Shown here: positions 41,917 to 51,040 of the stretch, in pieces
How the letters are laid out: every line of letters starts with the position of its first letter
Numbering within the stretch: position 1 is the first letter of the stretch
From: Sagittula sp048553715
Lineage (GTDB): Bacteria; Pseudomonadota; Alphaproteobacteria; Rhodobacterales; Rhodobacteraceae
NCBI RefSeq assembly: GCF_048553715.1
Contig: NZ_JBLZNC010000011.1
Location: 3,384-67,383, forward strand
Direction of reading: 5' to 3'
Length of the DNA stretch: 64,000 nucleotides
Made by a program: the position numbers and the translations under genes
Notes under the pieces: model-generated
The model's database searches: none
What the model saw: only the letters and a program-made list of their open reading frames with translations
What the model was told of the DNA's origin: nothing

Positions 41917-44526
41917 ATGTCGACACAAGAAAATCGCGCGTTAAGCGAGGAAGAGCTTCAGGAACTGGTGGCCGCCAGTGACAGCGGAGCGCGCAGTCCG
42001 ACGGGGGCCGTTGGCACCTTTGTCGCCGCTGTGGCCCTTTTGTGGTCAATTTTCCAAGTATTGTTGGCATCTCCGGTCGCGCCCTATGTGCTGCCCGGCG
42101 ATCTCATCAACAACTCCCGCCAGATCCATTTGGCCTTTGCCATCTTCCTTGCGGCGATGGCCTACCCGCTATTCAAATCCTCGCCGCGTGAATACATTCC
42201 GGTCTACGACTGGGTGCTTGGCATCGCGGGGGCGTTTCTCGCCCTTTACGGCTATTTCTTCTACGGAAAGATCGTGGGCAACGGCGGGCTGGCCGACACC
42301 ACTGACGCCTATTTCGCTCTGGCCGGTCTGATCTTGCTGTTCATTGCCTCCTACCGCGTGCTGGGACCCGTGATGGTGATCCTTGCGGTGGTGTTTCTGT
42401 TCTACGTCTTCTTCGGCTCGTCCGAGGTGGTGCCCGACCAGATCCGCTGGGCCGGGGCCAGCCTGCGCAAGGCGATGAGCCATATGTGGATCACCTCCGA
42501 GGGTGTCTTTGGCATCGCTTTGGGTGTTTCGACCAAATTCGTCTTCCTTTTTGTCCTCTTCGGTGCGCTTCTGGATAAGGCCGGCGCGGGCAACTACTTT
42601 ATCAAGATGGCCTTTGGCGCGCTTGGCCACCTCAAAGGCGGCCCGGCCAAGGCGGCGGTTGTGGGCTCTGCCGCGACTGGCCTCATCTCGGGGTCGTCCA
42701 TCGCCAACGTGGTGACCACCGGCACCTTTACCATTCCCTTGATGAAGCGGGTGGGCTTTTCCGCGGAAAAGGCAGGCTCGGTCGAGGTGGCGTCCTCGGT
42801 CAACGGTCAGATCATGCCGCCGGTGATGGGCGCTGCCGCGTTCCTGATGGTGGAATACGTGGGCATCTCCTACGTCGAGGTCATCACCCATGCCTTCCTG
42901 CCCGCGATCATTTCCTACATCGCGCTGGTCTATATCGTGCACCTCGAAGCGGTGAAAAACAACATGCCCACCATCGGCAACAAGGTGGTGAATATGCTCA
43001 ACACCGTGGCTGGCATGTTCGGCTTTTTCGCGGGCTTTGCGCTGCTGTGCTACGCCACGCAATATCCCGTGGGCTGGATCGTCTCGCTGTTCCCCGAAGG
43101 CTCGGGCTGGATTCTGGCAGCACTTCTGGGCGTAATCTATGTGGGTCTGATCTACCTTGCGGCGCAGACGCCTGATCTGGAACCCGATGACCCCAGCGCC
43201 GAAGTGGTCGAACTGCCCGACGTGGCCGCGATCTACAAATCCGGTCTGTACTACCTGCTGCCGATTGTGGTGCTGGTCTACTTCCTGATGATCGAACGCA
43301 AATCGCCGGGGCTATCGGCCTTTTGGGCGACCTTCCTGCTGTTCTTTATTCTGCTGACCCAGAAGACGCTGAAGGCATTCTTCCGTGGCGAGGACAACGC
43401 GATTGCACGTCTGAAAGACGGCCTGATCGACCTTGTCGAAGGCATGATCGACGGCGCACGCAACATGATCGGCATCGGTCTGGCCACGGCCACGGCGGGC
43501 ATCATCGTGGGCACCGTGTCGCTGACCGGCATCGGGCAGGTCATGGCGGATTTCGTCGAATTCCTGTCCGGCGGCAACCTGATCCTGATGCTGATCTTTG
43601 TGGCGATCCTGTCGCTGATCCTTGGCATGGGCCTGCCGACCACCGCGAACTACATTGTGGTCTCCTCGCTGATGGTCGCTGTCGTGGTCGAGCTCGGCGC
43701 GCAATCGGGGCTGATCGTGCCGCTGATCGCGGTGCATCTGTTCGTGTTCTACTTCGGCATCATGGCCGATGTGACACCGCCCGTGGGCCTCGCCAGTTTT
43801 GCGGCAGCCGCCGTGTCTGGTGGCGATGCCATCCGCACCGGCTTTACCGCGTTCTTCTACAGCCTGCGGACTGTGGCACTGCCGTTTGTGTTTATCTTCA
43901 ACACCGATCTGTTGTTGATTGATGTGACATGGACGCAAGGCGTCATTGTCTTCATCACCGCGACCGTCGGCATTTTGATCTTTACCGCGGCCACGATGGG
44001 CTGGTTCCTGACCCGCAACCGCATCTGGGAAACCTTGGCAATGCTGGTGATCGCCTTTGCCCTGTTCCGCCCCGGTTTCTTCATGAACCAGATCCAGCCC
44101 CCGTTTGAAGATATCGCACCTGCGGCCTTTAGCGAAACCCTGGCAGAGGCAGAGCCCGGCGCCCAATGGCGCGTGGTCGTGCAAGGCCCCGATTTCGACA
44201 CCTTCGAGGTCAAGGAAGTCACCGTCCCGATCACGGTGCCCGACGTGGACGGCGCAGACGCACGGCTGGACGAACTGGGCTTTTTGCTGATCCCCGAGGG
44301 CGATCTGCAATTGCTGGACGAGCCGATGTTTGGCACCGATCTGGGCGATGCGCTGTCGAGCTTTGACTTCTACGGGGATGACCCGGTGCAGATTTCCAGC
44401 GTGCAGGCCACGGCGGACCAACTGCCCAAAGAGCTGATCTTTATCCCCGCTCTGCTGTTGCTGGCATTGATCGCATTCGCCCAAACACGCCGCGCGCAAC
44501 GCCTTCCGGAAGGAGCTCACGCATGA
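41917..44526 (+). CDS. TRAP transporter fused permease (4TM-12TM) with DUF3394 tail
   Basis: An 869-aa inner-membrane protein joining the small and large TRAP permease subunits, as in TAXI systems. Four N-terminal membrane segments (about 30-170) are followed by the large domain with GSAATGLISGSSIANVVTTG and LGMGLPTTANYIVVSSLM. The C-terminal part (about 720-869) is a soluble DUF3394 region ending in one more segment. ATG 41917 is chosen because AAGGGGGACAG precedes it; an upstream in-frame start would add 20 residues. It overlaps the stress protein gene by 4 bases. Confidence 0.92.
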   Translation: MSTQENRALSEEELQELVAASDSGARSPTGAVGTFVAAVALLWSIFQVLLASPVAPYVLPGDLINNSRQIHLAFAIFLAAMAYPLFKSSPREYIPVYDWVLGIAGAFLALYGYFFYGKIVGNGGLADTTDAYFALAGLILLFIASYRVLGPVMVILAVVFLFYVFFGSSEVVPDQIRWAGASLRKAMSHMWITSEGVFGIALGVSTKFVFLFVLFGALLDKAGAGNYFIKMAFGALGHLKGGPAKAAVVGSAATGLISGSSIANVVTTGTFTIPLMKRVGFSAEKAGSVEVASSVNGQIMPPVMGAAAFLMVEYVGISYVEVITHAFLPAIISYIALVYIVHLEAVKNNMPTIGNKVVNMLNTVAGMFGFFAGFALLCYATQYPVGWIVSLFPEGSGWILAALLGVIYVGLIYLAAQTPDLEPDDPSAEVVELPDVAAIYKSGLYYLLPIVVLVYFLMIERKSPGLSAFWATFLLFFILLTQKTLKAFFRGEDNAIARLKDGLIDLVEGMIDGARNMIGIGLATATAGIIVGTVSLTGIGQVMADFVEFLSGGNLILMLIFVAILSLILGMGLPTTANYIVVSSLMVAVVVELGAQSGLIVPLIAVHLFVFYFGIMADVTPPVGLASFAAAAVSGGDAIRTGFTAFFYSLRTVALPFVFIFNTDLLLIDVTWTQGVIVFITATVGILIFTAATMGWFLTRNRIWETLAMLVIAFALFRPGFFMNQIQPPFEDIAPAAFSETLAEAEPGAQWRVVVQGPDFDTFEVKEVTVPITVPDVDGADARLDELGFLLIPEGDLQLLDEPMFGTDLGDALSSFDFYGDDPVQISSVQATADQLPKELIFIPALLLLALIAFAQTRRAQRLPEGAHA

Positions 44527-44954
44527 CCAAGACCGTTCTTTGCGCCATCGACATCAACCGCGGCACAGAAGAAACCGCGGTCCTGCAAACGGCCCATAAA
44601 CTGGCCACGCTGGATGATGCCCGACTGGATGTCATCACGGTGGTGCCCGATTTCGGGGCCAGCGTTGTGGGGGCCTATTTCAAGGACCACCATGTCAAAA
44701 CCGCGCGCGATGGGGCATCCGATGCGCTCAACAAGCTGGTGACAGATGTTCTGGGGGCCGAAGCCAATGCAGGCGTCCGCCACGTGGTCGCCATCGGCAA
44801 CGTTTACGAAGAAGTGCTCAAGGCCGCGCGCTATTCCGGTGCCGATCTGATCGTGATCGGTGCGCACCGTCCCGACTTCAAGGACTACCTGCTTGGCCCG
44901 AACGCGGCGCGCGTTGTGCGCCATTCGGATTGTTCGGTCTACGTGGTGCGCTGA
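44523..44954 (+). CDS. Universal stress protein (UspA family)
   Basis: A 143-aa USP. The fold shows TKTVLCAIDINRGTEETAVL and the nucleotide-binding motif GADLIVIGAHRPDFKDYLLG, then NAARVVRHSDCSVYVVR. The G-x2-G-x9-G-S/T ATP motif is altered (GAHRPDFKDYLLGPNA), as in other TRAP-linked USPs. Such proteins bind TRAP operons' regulators or permeases; the known case is TeaD with TeaABC. The 4-base overlap with the permease gene supports a transport-linked role. Confidence 0.9.
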   Translation: MTKTVLCAIDINRGTEETAVLQTAHKLATLDDARLDVITVVPDFGASVVGAYFKDHHVKTARDGASDALNKLVTDVLGAEANAGVRHVVAIGNVYEEVLKAARYSGADLIVIGAHRPDFKDYLLGPNAARVVRHSDCSVYVVR

Positions 44955-44964
44955 TACGTTTACG

Positions 44965-44997
44965 CCCTTTGGCTGGCCCCGTCGGCGGGCCAAAGGG
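44965..44997. terminator. Terminator of the TAXI-TRAP operon
   Basis: Nine-bp stem CCCTTTGGC/GCCAAAGGG with a smaller inner hairpin, starting 11 bases after the stress-protein stop codon. No long T tract. Confidence 0.6.
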
Positions 44998-45037
44998 TCA
45001 GGCCCTCGCGGGTGAAATCACCTTTGCGACAGCATGA

Positions 45038-45054
45038 CGCAACACAATGTTGCG
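45038..45054. promoter_or_regulatory. Inverted repeat in coxC promoter
   Basis: Perfect 7-bp arms CGCAACA/TGTTGCG around CAA, ending 31 bases before the coxC start. It could be an operator for coxC; the sequence CGTGCA found in the coxM repeats occurs downstream at about 45069. Confidence 0.45.
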
Positions 45055-45085
45055 CAAACGCGGCGGCCCGTGCAATGTTCCGCCC

Positions 45086-46183
45086 ATGGAATATATAAAC
45101 CACCAAAACAGCCCTTGGCTGATCTCGATCGCGTTTTTGGTGGCTTTGGTCGCCGGGGGCACCGGGCTGACCCTGACAAAAGATCTGTCGAAAAAGACCG
45201 TATTCCAGCGCAAGCTGTCGATTGCACTGGCGGCGATCACCTTGGGCGGCGGGATCTGGTCGATGCATTTCGTCGGCATGCTGGGCCTGCAAATGCCGAT
45301 CCTGTTCTACTACGACGCGGCGATCACCCTTGTGTCTGCGCTGATCGCGATCCTGATCGTGACGCTGGCGCTGTTGTTGTTGCATTTCGTCAAACGCACC
45401 CGCCTGACCATTGTGGCCGCCGGTGCTTTGGTGGGCATGGGCGTTTTGGCGATGCACTACGTGGGCATGTCCGGCATGCAGCTGTGTCGCCCCGTCTACA
45501 CGGTGTTTGGCGTCGTCAGCTCGTCGGTGCTGGCCATTGGCTTGTGCATTCTGGCGTTCTGGGTCGCCTATGACAGCCGATCGAACCGCACCATTGTGAT
45601 TGGCACCTTGTGTTTTGGCACAGCGGTCACGGCGGTCCATTACCTTGCGATGGCGGGCACCCAATTCACGCCCGTCGCCACCACGCAAGAAATCGGCCCG
45701 CTTATCAGCAACGAAGTCATGGCCATCGGCGTGATCCTCAGCAGTTTTGTGATTTTCGGCGCGTTCTTATGGGTAGGCTCAACGCTGTTGGTTCCGGTCG
45801 AACCGGCAGAGCCCGCCGCCCCGCTTAGCCCTACCCCAGCAGCGCAGCCCGCGCCTGCCCTGTGGCTGCCCTGTGAAAAGGACGGCGGCAAGGTGCGCGT
45901 GCCCGCAAGCGACGTGGCTTTTGTCCGCGCCGACGGGCATTACACGCAGATCTATACCGCCGAGGGGCGGTTCTTTTGCGTCTGGCCGATCACCGAAGCC
46001 ACCAAACGCCTGCGCGCCGAGGGGTTTATCAAGGTGCATCGCAGCTACCTTGTGAATCCGGCCAAAGTCACCCGCTTCGAGCCGGGTAAGGACAAAGGCC
46101 GCTGCGGTTTTGACGGGGCGGATCTGCCCGAAGTGCCAGTCAGCCGCTCGCACCTCAAAGACGCCAAATCCGCCTTTGCCTAA
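45086..46183 (+). CDS. coxC: MHYT-LytTR membrane regulator of CO oxidation genes
   Basis: A 365-aa membrane-bound regulator. Seven hydrophobic segments (about 10-235) carry three MHYT-type motifs, SMHFVGM, AMHYVGM and VHYLAM, proposed to sense a diatomic gas through copper or similar metal. After a Pro/Ala linker (about 240-265) comes a LytTR DNA-binding domain (about 268-360; VRVPASDVAFVRADGHYTQI, then FIKVHRSYLVNPAKV). CoxC and CoxH of Oligotropha carboxidovorans have this layout, and coxC precedes coxM there. ATG 45086 begins MEYINHQNSPWL. It probably activates coxM. Confidence 0.85.
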   Translation: MEYINHQNSPWLISIAFLVALVAGGTGLTLTKDLSKKTVFQRKLSIALAAITLGGGIWSMHFVGMLGLQMPILFYYDAAITLVSALIAILIVTLALLLLHFVKRTRLTIVAAGALVGMGVLAMHYVGMSGMQLCRPVYTVFGVVSSSVLAIGLCILAFWVAYDSRSNRTIVIGTLCFGTAVTAVHYLAMAGTQFTPVATTQEIGPLISNEVMAIGVILSSFVIFGAFLWVGSTLLVPVEPAEPAAPLSPTPAAQPAPALWLPCEKDGGKVRVPASDVAFVRADGHYTQIYTAEGRFFCVWPITEATKRLRAEGFIKVHRSYLVNPAKVTRFEPGKDKGRCGFDGADLPEVPVSRSHLKDAKSAFA

Positions 46184-46198
46184 GCGCGCGCATTCGGT

Positions 46199-46234
46199 GG
46201 CGCAACTCGTGCAGCCAGCGGCGCATTTCGTGCA
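46199..46234 (+). promoter_or_regulatory. Direct repeats 21 bp apart before coxM (LytTR-type site)
   Basis: GGCGCAACTCGTGCA (46199-46213) and GGCGCATTTCGTGCA (46220-46234) differ at two of fifteen positions and lie 21 bp apart, two helical turns. LytTR regulators bind pairs of direct repeats with about 21-bp periodicity. The pair is 95 bases before coxM. Confidence 0.65.
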
Positions 46235-46328
46235 AAACACGCGGAATTAAAGTGTTTTCGCAAGCCTAAATCGCAACGTCACGCCAGCCTCATCCTCAGC
46301 CAGATTGATTGCTTAGGGAGGAGAGGCA

Positions 46329-47183
46329 ATGATTCCAGCGGCCTTTGAATACCACCGTCCAAAGGATATGGACGGGGTCCTTGCTGTGCTCAAAGAGCAC
46401 GGAGACGACGCCCGCGTGCTTGCCGGGGGTCACAGTCTGATCCCTATGATGAAACTGCGTATGGCTGATGTGCCGCACCTGATCGACCTGCAAGAGGTGG
46501 ACGGGTTGGGCGGCATTTCCGTGGCAGACGGGCGCGTGCGCATCGGGGCTATGACCACGCAGGCGGATATTATCGGCAGTGCAGAGCTTGCCTCTGCCGC
46601 GCCGATCCTGCGCGAAGCCGCGCTGCAGATCGCGGACCCGCAGGTGCGCTATATGGGCACGGTCGGCGGCAACATCGCCAATGGCGATCCCGGCAATGAC
46701 ATGCCCGGGCTGATGCAATGTCTGGACGCGACATTCACGTTGGTTGGCCCTGATGGTACCCGCGAGGTCGAGGCCCGCGACTTCTACGAGGCGGCCTATA
46801 TGACCGACCGCGAAGATGACGAGGTGCTGACCGCTGTCAGCTTTGCCATTCCGCAGGGCGGCTACGCCTACCAGAAACAAAAGCGCAAGATCGGGGATTA
46901 CGCCACCGCCGCCGCAGCGGTGCAGATCACCCGCGCCGGCGACAACTGTGCGGCGGCATCCATCGCGATGACCAACCTCAGTGACACGCCTATCTGGTCC
47001 GAAGCCGCCGCCGAGGCGCTTATCGGCACGTCCGTGGACGAGGCTGCGGTGGATCAGGCGGTTGCCGCCATGTTGGGTGACATTGACCCCGCCCAAGACA
47101 ACCGCGGACCCGTCGAATTCAAACGCCACGCCGCCGCTGTGATCCTGCGTCGCGCCATTGCGCGCGCCTGGTCCCGCGCGTGA
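46329..47183 (+). CDS. coxM: CO dehydrogenase medium subunit (FAD)
   Basis: A 284-aa FAD flavoprotein of the molybdenum hydroxylase family. FAD motifs are AGGHSLIPMM at residues 32-41 and TVGGNIANGDPGND from 111. It passes electrons from the iron-sulfur subunit to the quinone pool. Length matches CoxM (about 288). AGGGAGGAGAG precedes ATG. It is first in the coxMSLDEFG run. Confidence 0.95.
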   Translation: MIPAAFEYHRPKDMDGVLAVLKEHGDDARVLAGGHSLIPMMKLRMADVPHLIDLQEVDGLGGISVADGRVRIGAMTTQADIIGSAELASAAPILREAALQIADPQVRYMGTVGGNIANGDPGNDMPGLMQCLDATFTLVGPDGTREVEARDFYEAAYMTDREDDEVLTAVSFAIPQGGYAYQKQKRKIGDYATAAAAVQITRAGDNCAAASIAMTNLSDTPIWSEAAAEALIGTSVDEAAVDQAVAAMLGDIDPAQDNRGPVEFKRHAAAVILRRAIARAWSRA

Positions 47184-47197
47184 TCGAAGGAAACACC

Positions 47198-47692
47198 ATG
47201 TCGAAAAAGATGCACATCACGCTCAAGGTCAACGGCGAAGAACAGGAGTTTCTGGCTGAGCCGCGCGAGCTTTTAATCCACACCTTACGCGAACGGCTGA
47301 ACCTGACCGGCCCGCATATCGGCTGTGAGACATCACATTGTGGGGCCTGCACCGTCACGTTGAACGGGAAATCGGTGAAATCCTGCACCATGTTCGTGGC
47401 GCAGGCCAATGGCGCCGAGATCACCACCATCGAAGGACTGGGCAGCCCCGACAGCCTGCACGTGCTGCAAAACGCGTTCAAGGAACACCACGGGCTTCAG
47501 TGCGGGTTCTGCACGCCGGGGATGATCACGCGGGCGTCCAAGCTGCTGGAAGAAAACCCCGCCCCCACCGAGGAAGAGGTGCGCTTTGGCATGGCAGGTA
47601 ACATCTGCCGTTGCACCGGATACCAGAACATCGTGAAATCCATCCTCGCCGCCGCCGAGGAACTCAATTCAGCCAAGGAGGCAGCACAATGA
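47198..47692 (+). CDS. coxS: CO dehydrogenase small subunit (two [2Fe-2S] clusters)
   Basis: A 164-aa iron-sulfur protein. The plant-ferredoxin type cluster uses Cys43, Cys48, Cys51 and Cys63 (GCETSHCGAC, SC), and the second cluster uses Cys102, Cys105, Cys137 and Cys139 (QCGFC, ICRC). The spacing is the same as in O. carboxidovorans CoxS. ATG 47198 begins MSKKMHITLKVNGEEQEF. Its end overlaps coxL by 4 bases. Confidence 0.96.
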   Translation: MSKKMHITLKVNGEEQEFLAEPRELLIHTLRERLNLTGPHIGCETSHCGACTVTLNGKSVKSCTMFVAQANGAEITTIEGLGSPDSLHVLQNAFKEHHGLQCGFCTPGMITRASKLLEENPAPTEEEVRFGMAGNICRCTGYQNIVKSILAAAEELNSAKEAAQ

Positions 47693-50115
47693 AGGATGAT
47701 GTGACCCGCGAAGACCGCGTTGACGCCCTTGGCGGTATGGGCTGCAAACGCAAGCGCGTCGAAGATGCCCGCTTTACCCAAGGCAAGGGGAACTACGTCG
47801 ACGATATCAAACTGCCCGGCATGTTGTTTGGTGATTTCGTTCGCTCGCCCTATGCCCACGCCCGGATCAAATCGATTGATGCCTCTGCCGCGCTGGCGCT
47901 GGACGGGGTGATCGCGGTGCTGACCGCCGATGACCTGCGTCCGCTGGGCCTGCACTGGATGCCGACGCTTGCCGGCGACAAACAGATGGTGCTGGCCGAT
48001 GGCAAGGTACTGTTTCAGGGCCAAGAGGTCGCCTTTGTCGTGGCCCGTGACCGCTATATCGCCGCCGATGCGGTCGAGCTGGTCGAGGTCGAATATGAAG
48101 ACCTGCCGGTTGTGGTCGATCCTTTCGAGGCGCTGAAATCCGATGTCGTCCTGCGCGAGGATCTGGTCGCCGAGGATGGCAGCCTGCCCGATGGCGCGCA
48201 TGGCCCCCGCAACCATCCCAACCATATCTTCACATGGGAGGTGGGCGAAAAAGACGCCACCGATCAGGTGATCGGCGCGGCAGAGATCGTGGCCGAAGAA
48301 ACCATGTACTATCATCGCACCCACCCCTGCCCGCTGGAAACCTGCGGCGCGGTGGCGTCCATGGACAAGGTCAACGGCAAGCTGACGCTCTGGGGCACCT
48401 TTCAGGCACCGCATGCGATCCGCACCGTGGTCTCGCTGATCTCTGGCATCGAGGAGCACAACATCCGCGTGATCTCTCCCGACATCGGGGGTGGTTTCGG
48501 CAACAAGGTCGGGGCCTACGCGGGCTATGTCTGTGCGGTCGTGGCCTCTATCGTCACCGGCGTTCCGGTGAAATGGGTCGAGGACCGGATGGAAAACCTG
48601 ATGACCACTGCCTTTGCCCGCGACTACTGGATGAAGGGCAAGATTTCCGCCACGCCGGAGGGCAAGATCACAGGCCTGTGGTGCGAGGTCACCGCAGATC
48701 ACGGCGGCTTTGACGCCTGCGCGGACCCCACCAAATTCCCCGCAGGGTTCATGAACATCTGCACGGGATCCTACGACATTCCAACGGCTTACCTGAAGGT
48801 CGATGGCGTCTATACCAACAAGGCCCCCGGTGGCGTCAGCTATCGCTGTTCCTTCCGCGTGACCGAAGCGGTGTATTTCATCGAACGCATGATCGAGGTG
48901 CTGGCCATCGAGATGGACATGGACGCGGCAGAGCTGCGGCGCATCAACTTTATCCGCAAGGACCAGTTCCCCTACCAGTCCGCTCTTGGCTGGGAGTACG
49001 ACTCCGGCGATTATCACACCGCTTGGGACAAGGCGATGAAGGCGGTGGATTACGACGGGTTGCGCGCCGAACAGGCACAGCGGGTCGAGGATTTCAAAGC
49101 AGGCAAGACGCGCAAGCTGATGGGCGTCGGGCTGACGTTCTTCACCGAAATCGTGGGCGCCGGTCCGGTCAAGAACTGCGATATCCTTGGGCTGGGGATG
49201 TTTGACAGTTGCGAAATCCGCATCCATCCCACGGGATCGGCCATCGCGCGGTTGGGCACCATCTCGCAAGGTCAGGGGCATGCCACGACCTTTGCCCAGA
49301 TCCTTGCCTCGGAAATTGGCATCCCCGCCGACAGCATCACCATCGAAGAGGGCGACACCGACACCGCGCCTTATGGTCTGGGCACCTACGGGTCACGGTC
49401 CACGCCGGTGGCCGGGGCGGCCACGGCTATGGCCGGACGCAAGATCCGCGCCAAGGCACAGATGATCGCGGCCTACCTTTTGGAAGTTCACGACGACGAT
49501 GTCGAATTCGACATCGACCGTTTCGTGGTCAAGGGCGCGCCCGAGCGGTTCAAGACCATGAAAGAGATCGCCTTTGCCGCCTACAATCAGGCCATTCCGG
49601 GGGTCGAGCCGGGCCTTGAGGCGGTCAGCTACTATGACCCGCCCAATATGACCTACCCCTTTGGTGCCTATGTCTGTGTCATGGACATCGACGTGGACAC
49701 CGGCGAGGTCGACATCCGCCGCTTTTATGCGCTGGACGACTGCGGCACGCGGATCAACCCCATGATAATCGAGGGGCAGGTCCACGGCGGTCTGACAGAG
49801 GCGCTGGCCGTCGCGCTGGGACAAGAGATCGCCTATGACGAGATGGGCAACGTCAAGACCGGTACCTTGATGGACTTTTTCCTGCCCACCGCATGGGAGG
49901 TCCCCAACTACGAGACTGACCACACCGTCACCCCCAGCCCGCACCATCCCATTGGGGCAAAGGGCGTGGGCGAAAGTCCCCATGTGGGCGGTGTGCCCTG
50001 TTTCTCGAACGCGGTGAACGACGCTTTCCGTGCCTTTGGTCTGCGTCACACCCATATGCCCCATGATCACTGGCGCATCTGGAAGACCGCGAACCAGCTT
50101 GGCCTGCACGGCTAA
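47689..50115 (+). CDS. coxL: CO dehydrogenase large subunit, form I (Mo-Cu)
   Basis: An 808-aa molybdopterin-cytosine-dinucleotide protein that oxidises CO to CO2. The active-site loop reads GVSYRCSFR (382-390) with the copper-binding Cys387, the AYxCSFR type that defines form I, except that the first residue is Ser rather than Ala. Other active-site parts are GTFQAPHAIR (near 236), DIGGGFGNK (265-273) and GAKGVGESPHVGG near the C-terminus, which holds the catalytic Glu. Length matches the 809-aa model enzyme. Form I assignment is strong evidence for true CO oxidation, unlike form II. Confidence 0.96.
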   Translation: MKDDVTREDRVDALGGMGCKRKRVEDARFTQGKGNYVDDIKLPGMLFGDFVRSPYAHARIKSIDASAALALDGVIAVLTADDLRPLGLHWMPTLAGDKQMVLADGKVLFQGQEVAFVVARDRYIAADAVELVEVEYEDLPVVVDPFEALKSDVVLREDLVAEDGSLPDGAHGPRNHPNHIFTWEVGEKDATDQVIGAAEIVAEETMYYHRTHPCPLETCGAVASMDKVNGKLTLWGTFQAPHAIRTVVSLISGIEEHNIRVISPDIGGGFGNKVGAYAGYVCAVVASIVTGVPVKWVEDRMENLMTTAFARDYWMKGKISATPEGKITGLWCEVTADHGGFDACADPTKFPAGFMNICTGSYDIPTAYLKVDGVYTNKAPGGVSYRCSFRVTEAVYFIERMIEVLAIEMDMDAAELRRINFIRKDQFPYQSALGWEYDSGDYHTAWDKAMKAVDYDGLRAEQAQRVEDFKAGKTRKLMGVGLTFFTEIVGAGPVKNCDILGLGMFDSCEIRIHPTGSAIARLGTISQGQGHATTFAQILASEIGIPADSITIEEGDTDTAPYGLGTYGSRSTPVAGAATAMAGRKIRAKAQMIAAYLLEVHDDDVEFDIDRFVVKGAPERFKTMKEIAFAAYNQAIPGVEPGLEAVSYYDPPNMTYPFGAYVCVMDIDVDTGEVDIRRFYALDDCGTRINPMIIEGQVHGGLTEALAVALGQEIAYDEMGNVKTGTLMDFFLPTAWEVPNYETDHTVTPSPHHPIGAKGVGESPHVGGVPCFSNAVNDAFRAFGLRHTHMPHDHWRIWKTANQLGLHG

Positions 50116-50164
50116 GGGCAATGGGGCGGGCCGGTCTGGCCCGCCCCGGCTGACGAGGACCGAC

Positions 50165-51040
50165 ATGATCTGGACCGATGTTCAAACCGCCCTGGCGGCA
50201 CAGGATTACATTGCCTCGGACGATCTGGCCGTGGCGTTGCATCTGGCGTTGCAGTTGCAGCGGCCCTTGCTGCTGGAAGGGGCCGCAGGCGTTGGCAAAA
50301 CCGAAGTGGCGCGCGTGCTGGCCAAGGCCCGCGACACCCGCCTGATCCGTCTGCAATGCTACGAAGGGCTGGACGCGGCGCAGGCCATCTATGAATGGAA
50401 TTATCAACGCCAGCTTTTGGCGATCCGCGCCAATGCCGAAAGCGGCGCAAACGCGGCCGAGGTCGAAGCACGCATATTCTCGCGCGATTATTTGCTGGAA
50501 CGTCCTTTGTTGCAGGCGATCACCCAAGAGCATCCGCCGGTGCTGCTGATCGACGAAATCGACCGCGCCGACGAAGAATTCGAGGCGTTCTTGCTGGAAA
50601 TGCTGGCCGACTACCAAATTACGGTGCCCGAGCTGGGGACCATTACGGCGGTCACGAAACCCGTGGTGATCCTCACCTCGAACGGGACACGCGATCTGTC
50701 TGATGCGCTGCGCCGCAGGTGTCTGTACGCCTATGTCGACTACCCCGACCGCGACACCGAGCTTGCGATCCTGACCACGCGCTGCGCCGGGATCGAGGCC
50801 CGGCTGGCCGAGCAGGTCATAGGCTTTGTGCAGGCCTTGCGCGCCGAGGATCTGGAGAAGGTGCCGGGCATCGCAGAGATGCTGGATTTTGCCGCCGCGC
50901 TGATGGGTTTGGGCGTTGCCGATCTGACGCGCGATCCCGCCGTGTTACAGGCCAGCCTGACCACGCTTTTGAAAACGCAGTCCGATCTGGCCTCAGTCCC
51001 GACAGAGGTGGCGCAGCGTCTGGCGGGCAAGGCCGCATGA
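50165..51040 (+). CDS. coxD: MoxR-type AAA+ ATPase CoxD (cluster assembly)
   Basis: A 291-aa AAA+ protein. Walker A GAAGVGKT is at 39-46, Walker B VLLIDEIDRAD near 128, sensor VVILTSNGTRDLSD, and arginine finger region RRRCLYAYVDYP. CoxD is known to act as a chaperone in maturing the [CuSMoO2] centre. It overlaps coxE by 4 bases and probably works with it as the MoxR-VWA pair. Confidence 0.94.
   Translation: MIWTDVQTALAAQDYIASDDLAVALHLALQLQRPLLLEGAAGVGKTEVARVLAKARDTRLIRLQCYEGLDAAQAIYEWNYQRQLLAIRANAESGANAAEVEARIFSRDYLLERPLLQAITQEHPPVLLIDEIDRADEEFEAFLLEMLADYQITVPELGTITAVTKPVVILTSNGTRDLSDALRRRCLYAYVDYPDRDTELAILTTRCAGIEARLAEQVIGFVQALRAEDLEKVPGIAEMLDFAAALMGLGVADLTRDPAVLQASLTTLLKTQSDLASVPTEVAQRLAGKAA

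Noticed and set aside
43312..44520. 402-codon open frame opposite the TRAP permease
   Set aside because: His/Gln-rich antisense product of membrane-segment codons, no start signal.
47497..49281. 594-codon open frame opposite coxL
   Set aside because: CoxL is certain by active-site motif and length; the opposite frame is a shadow.
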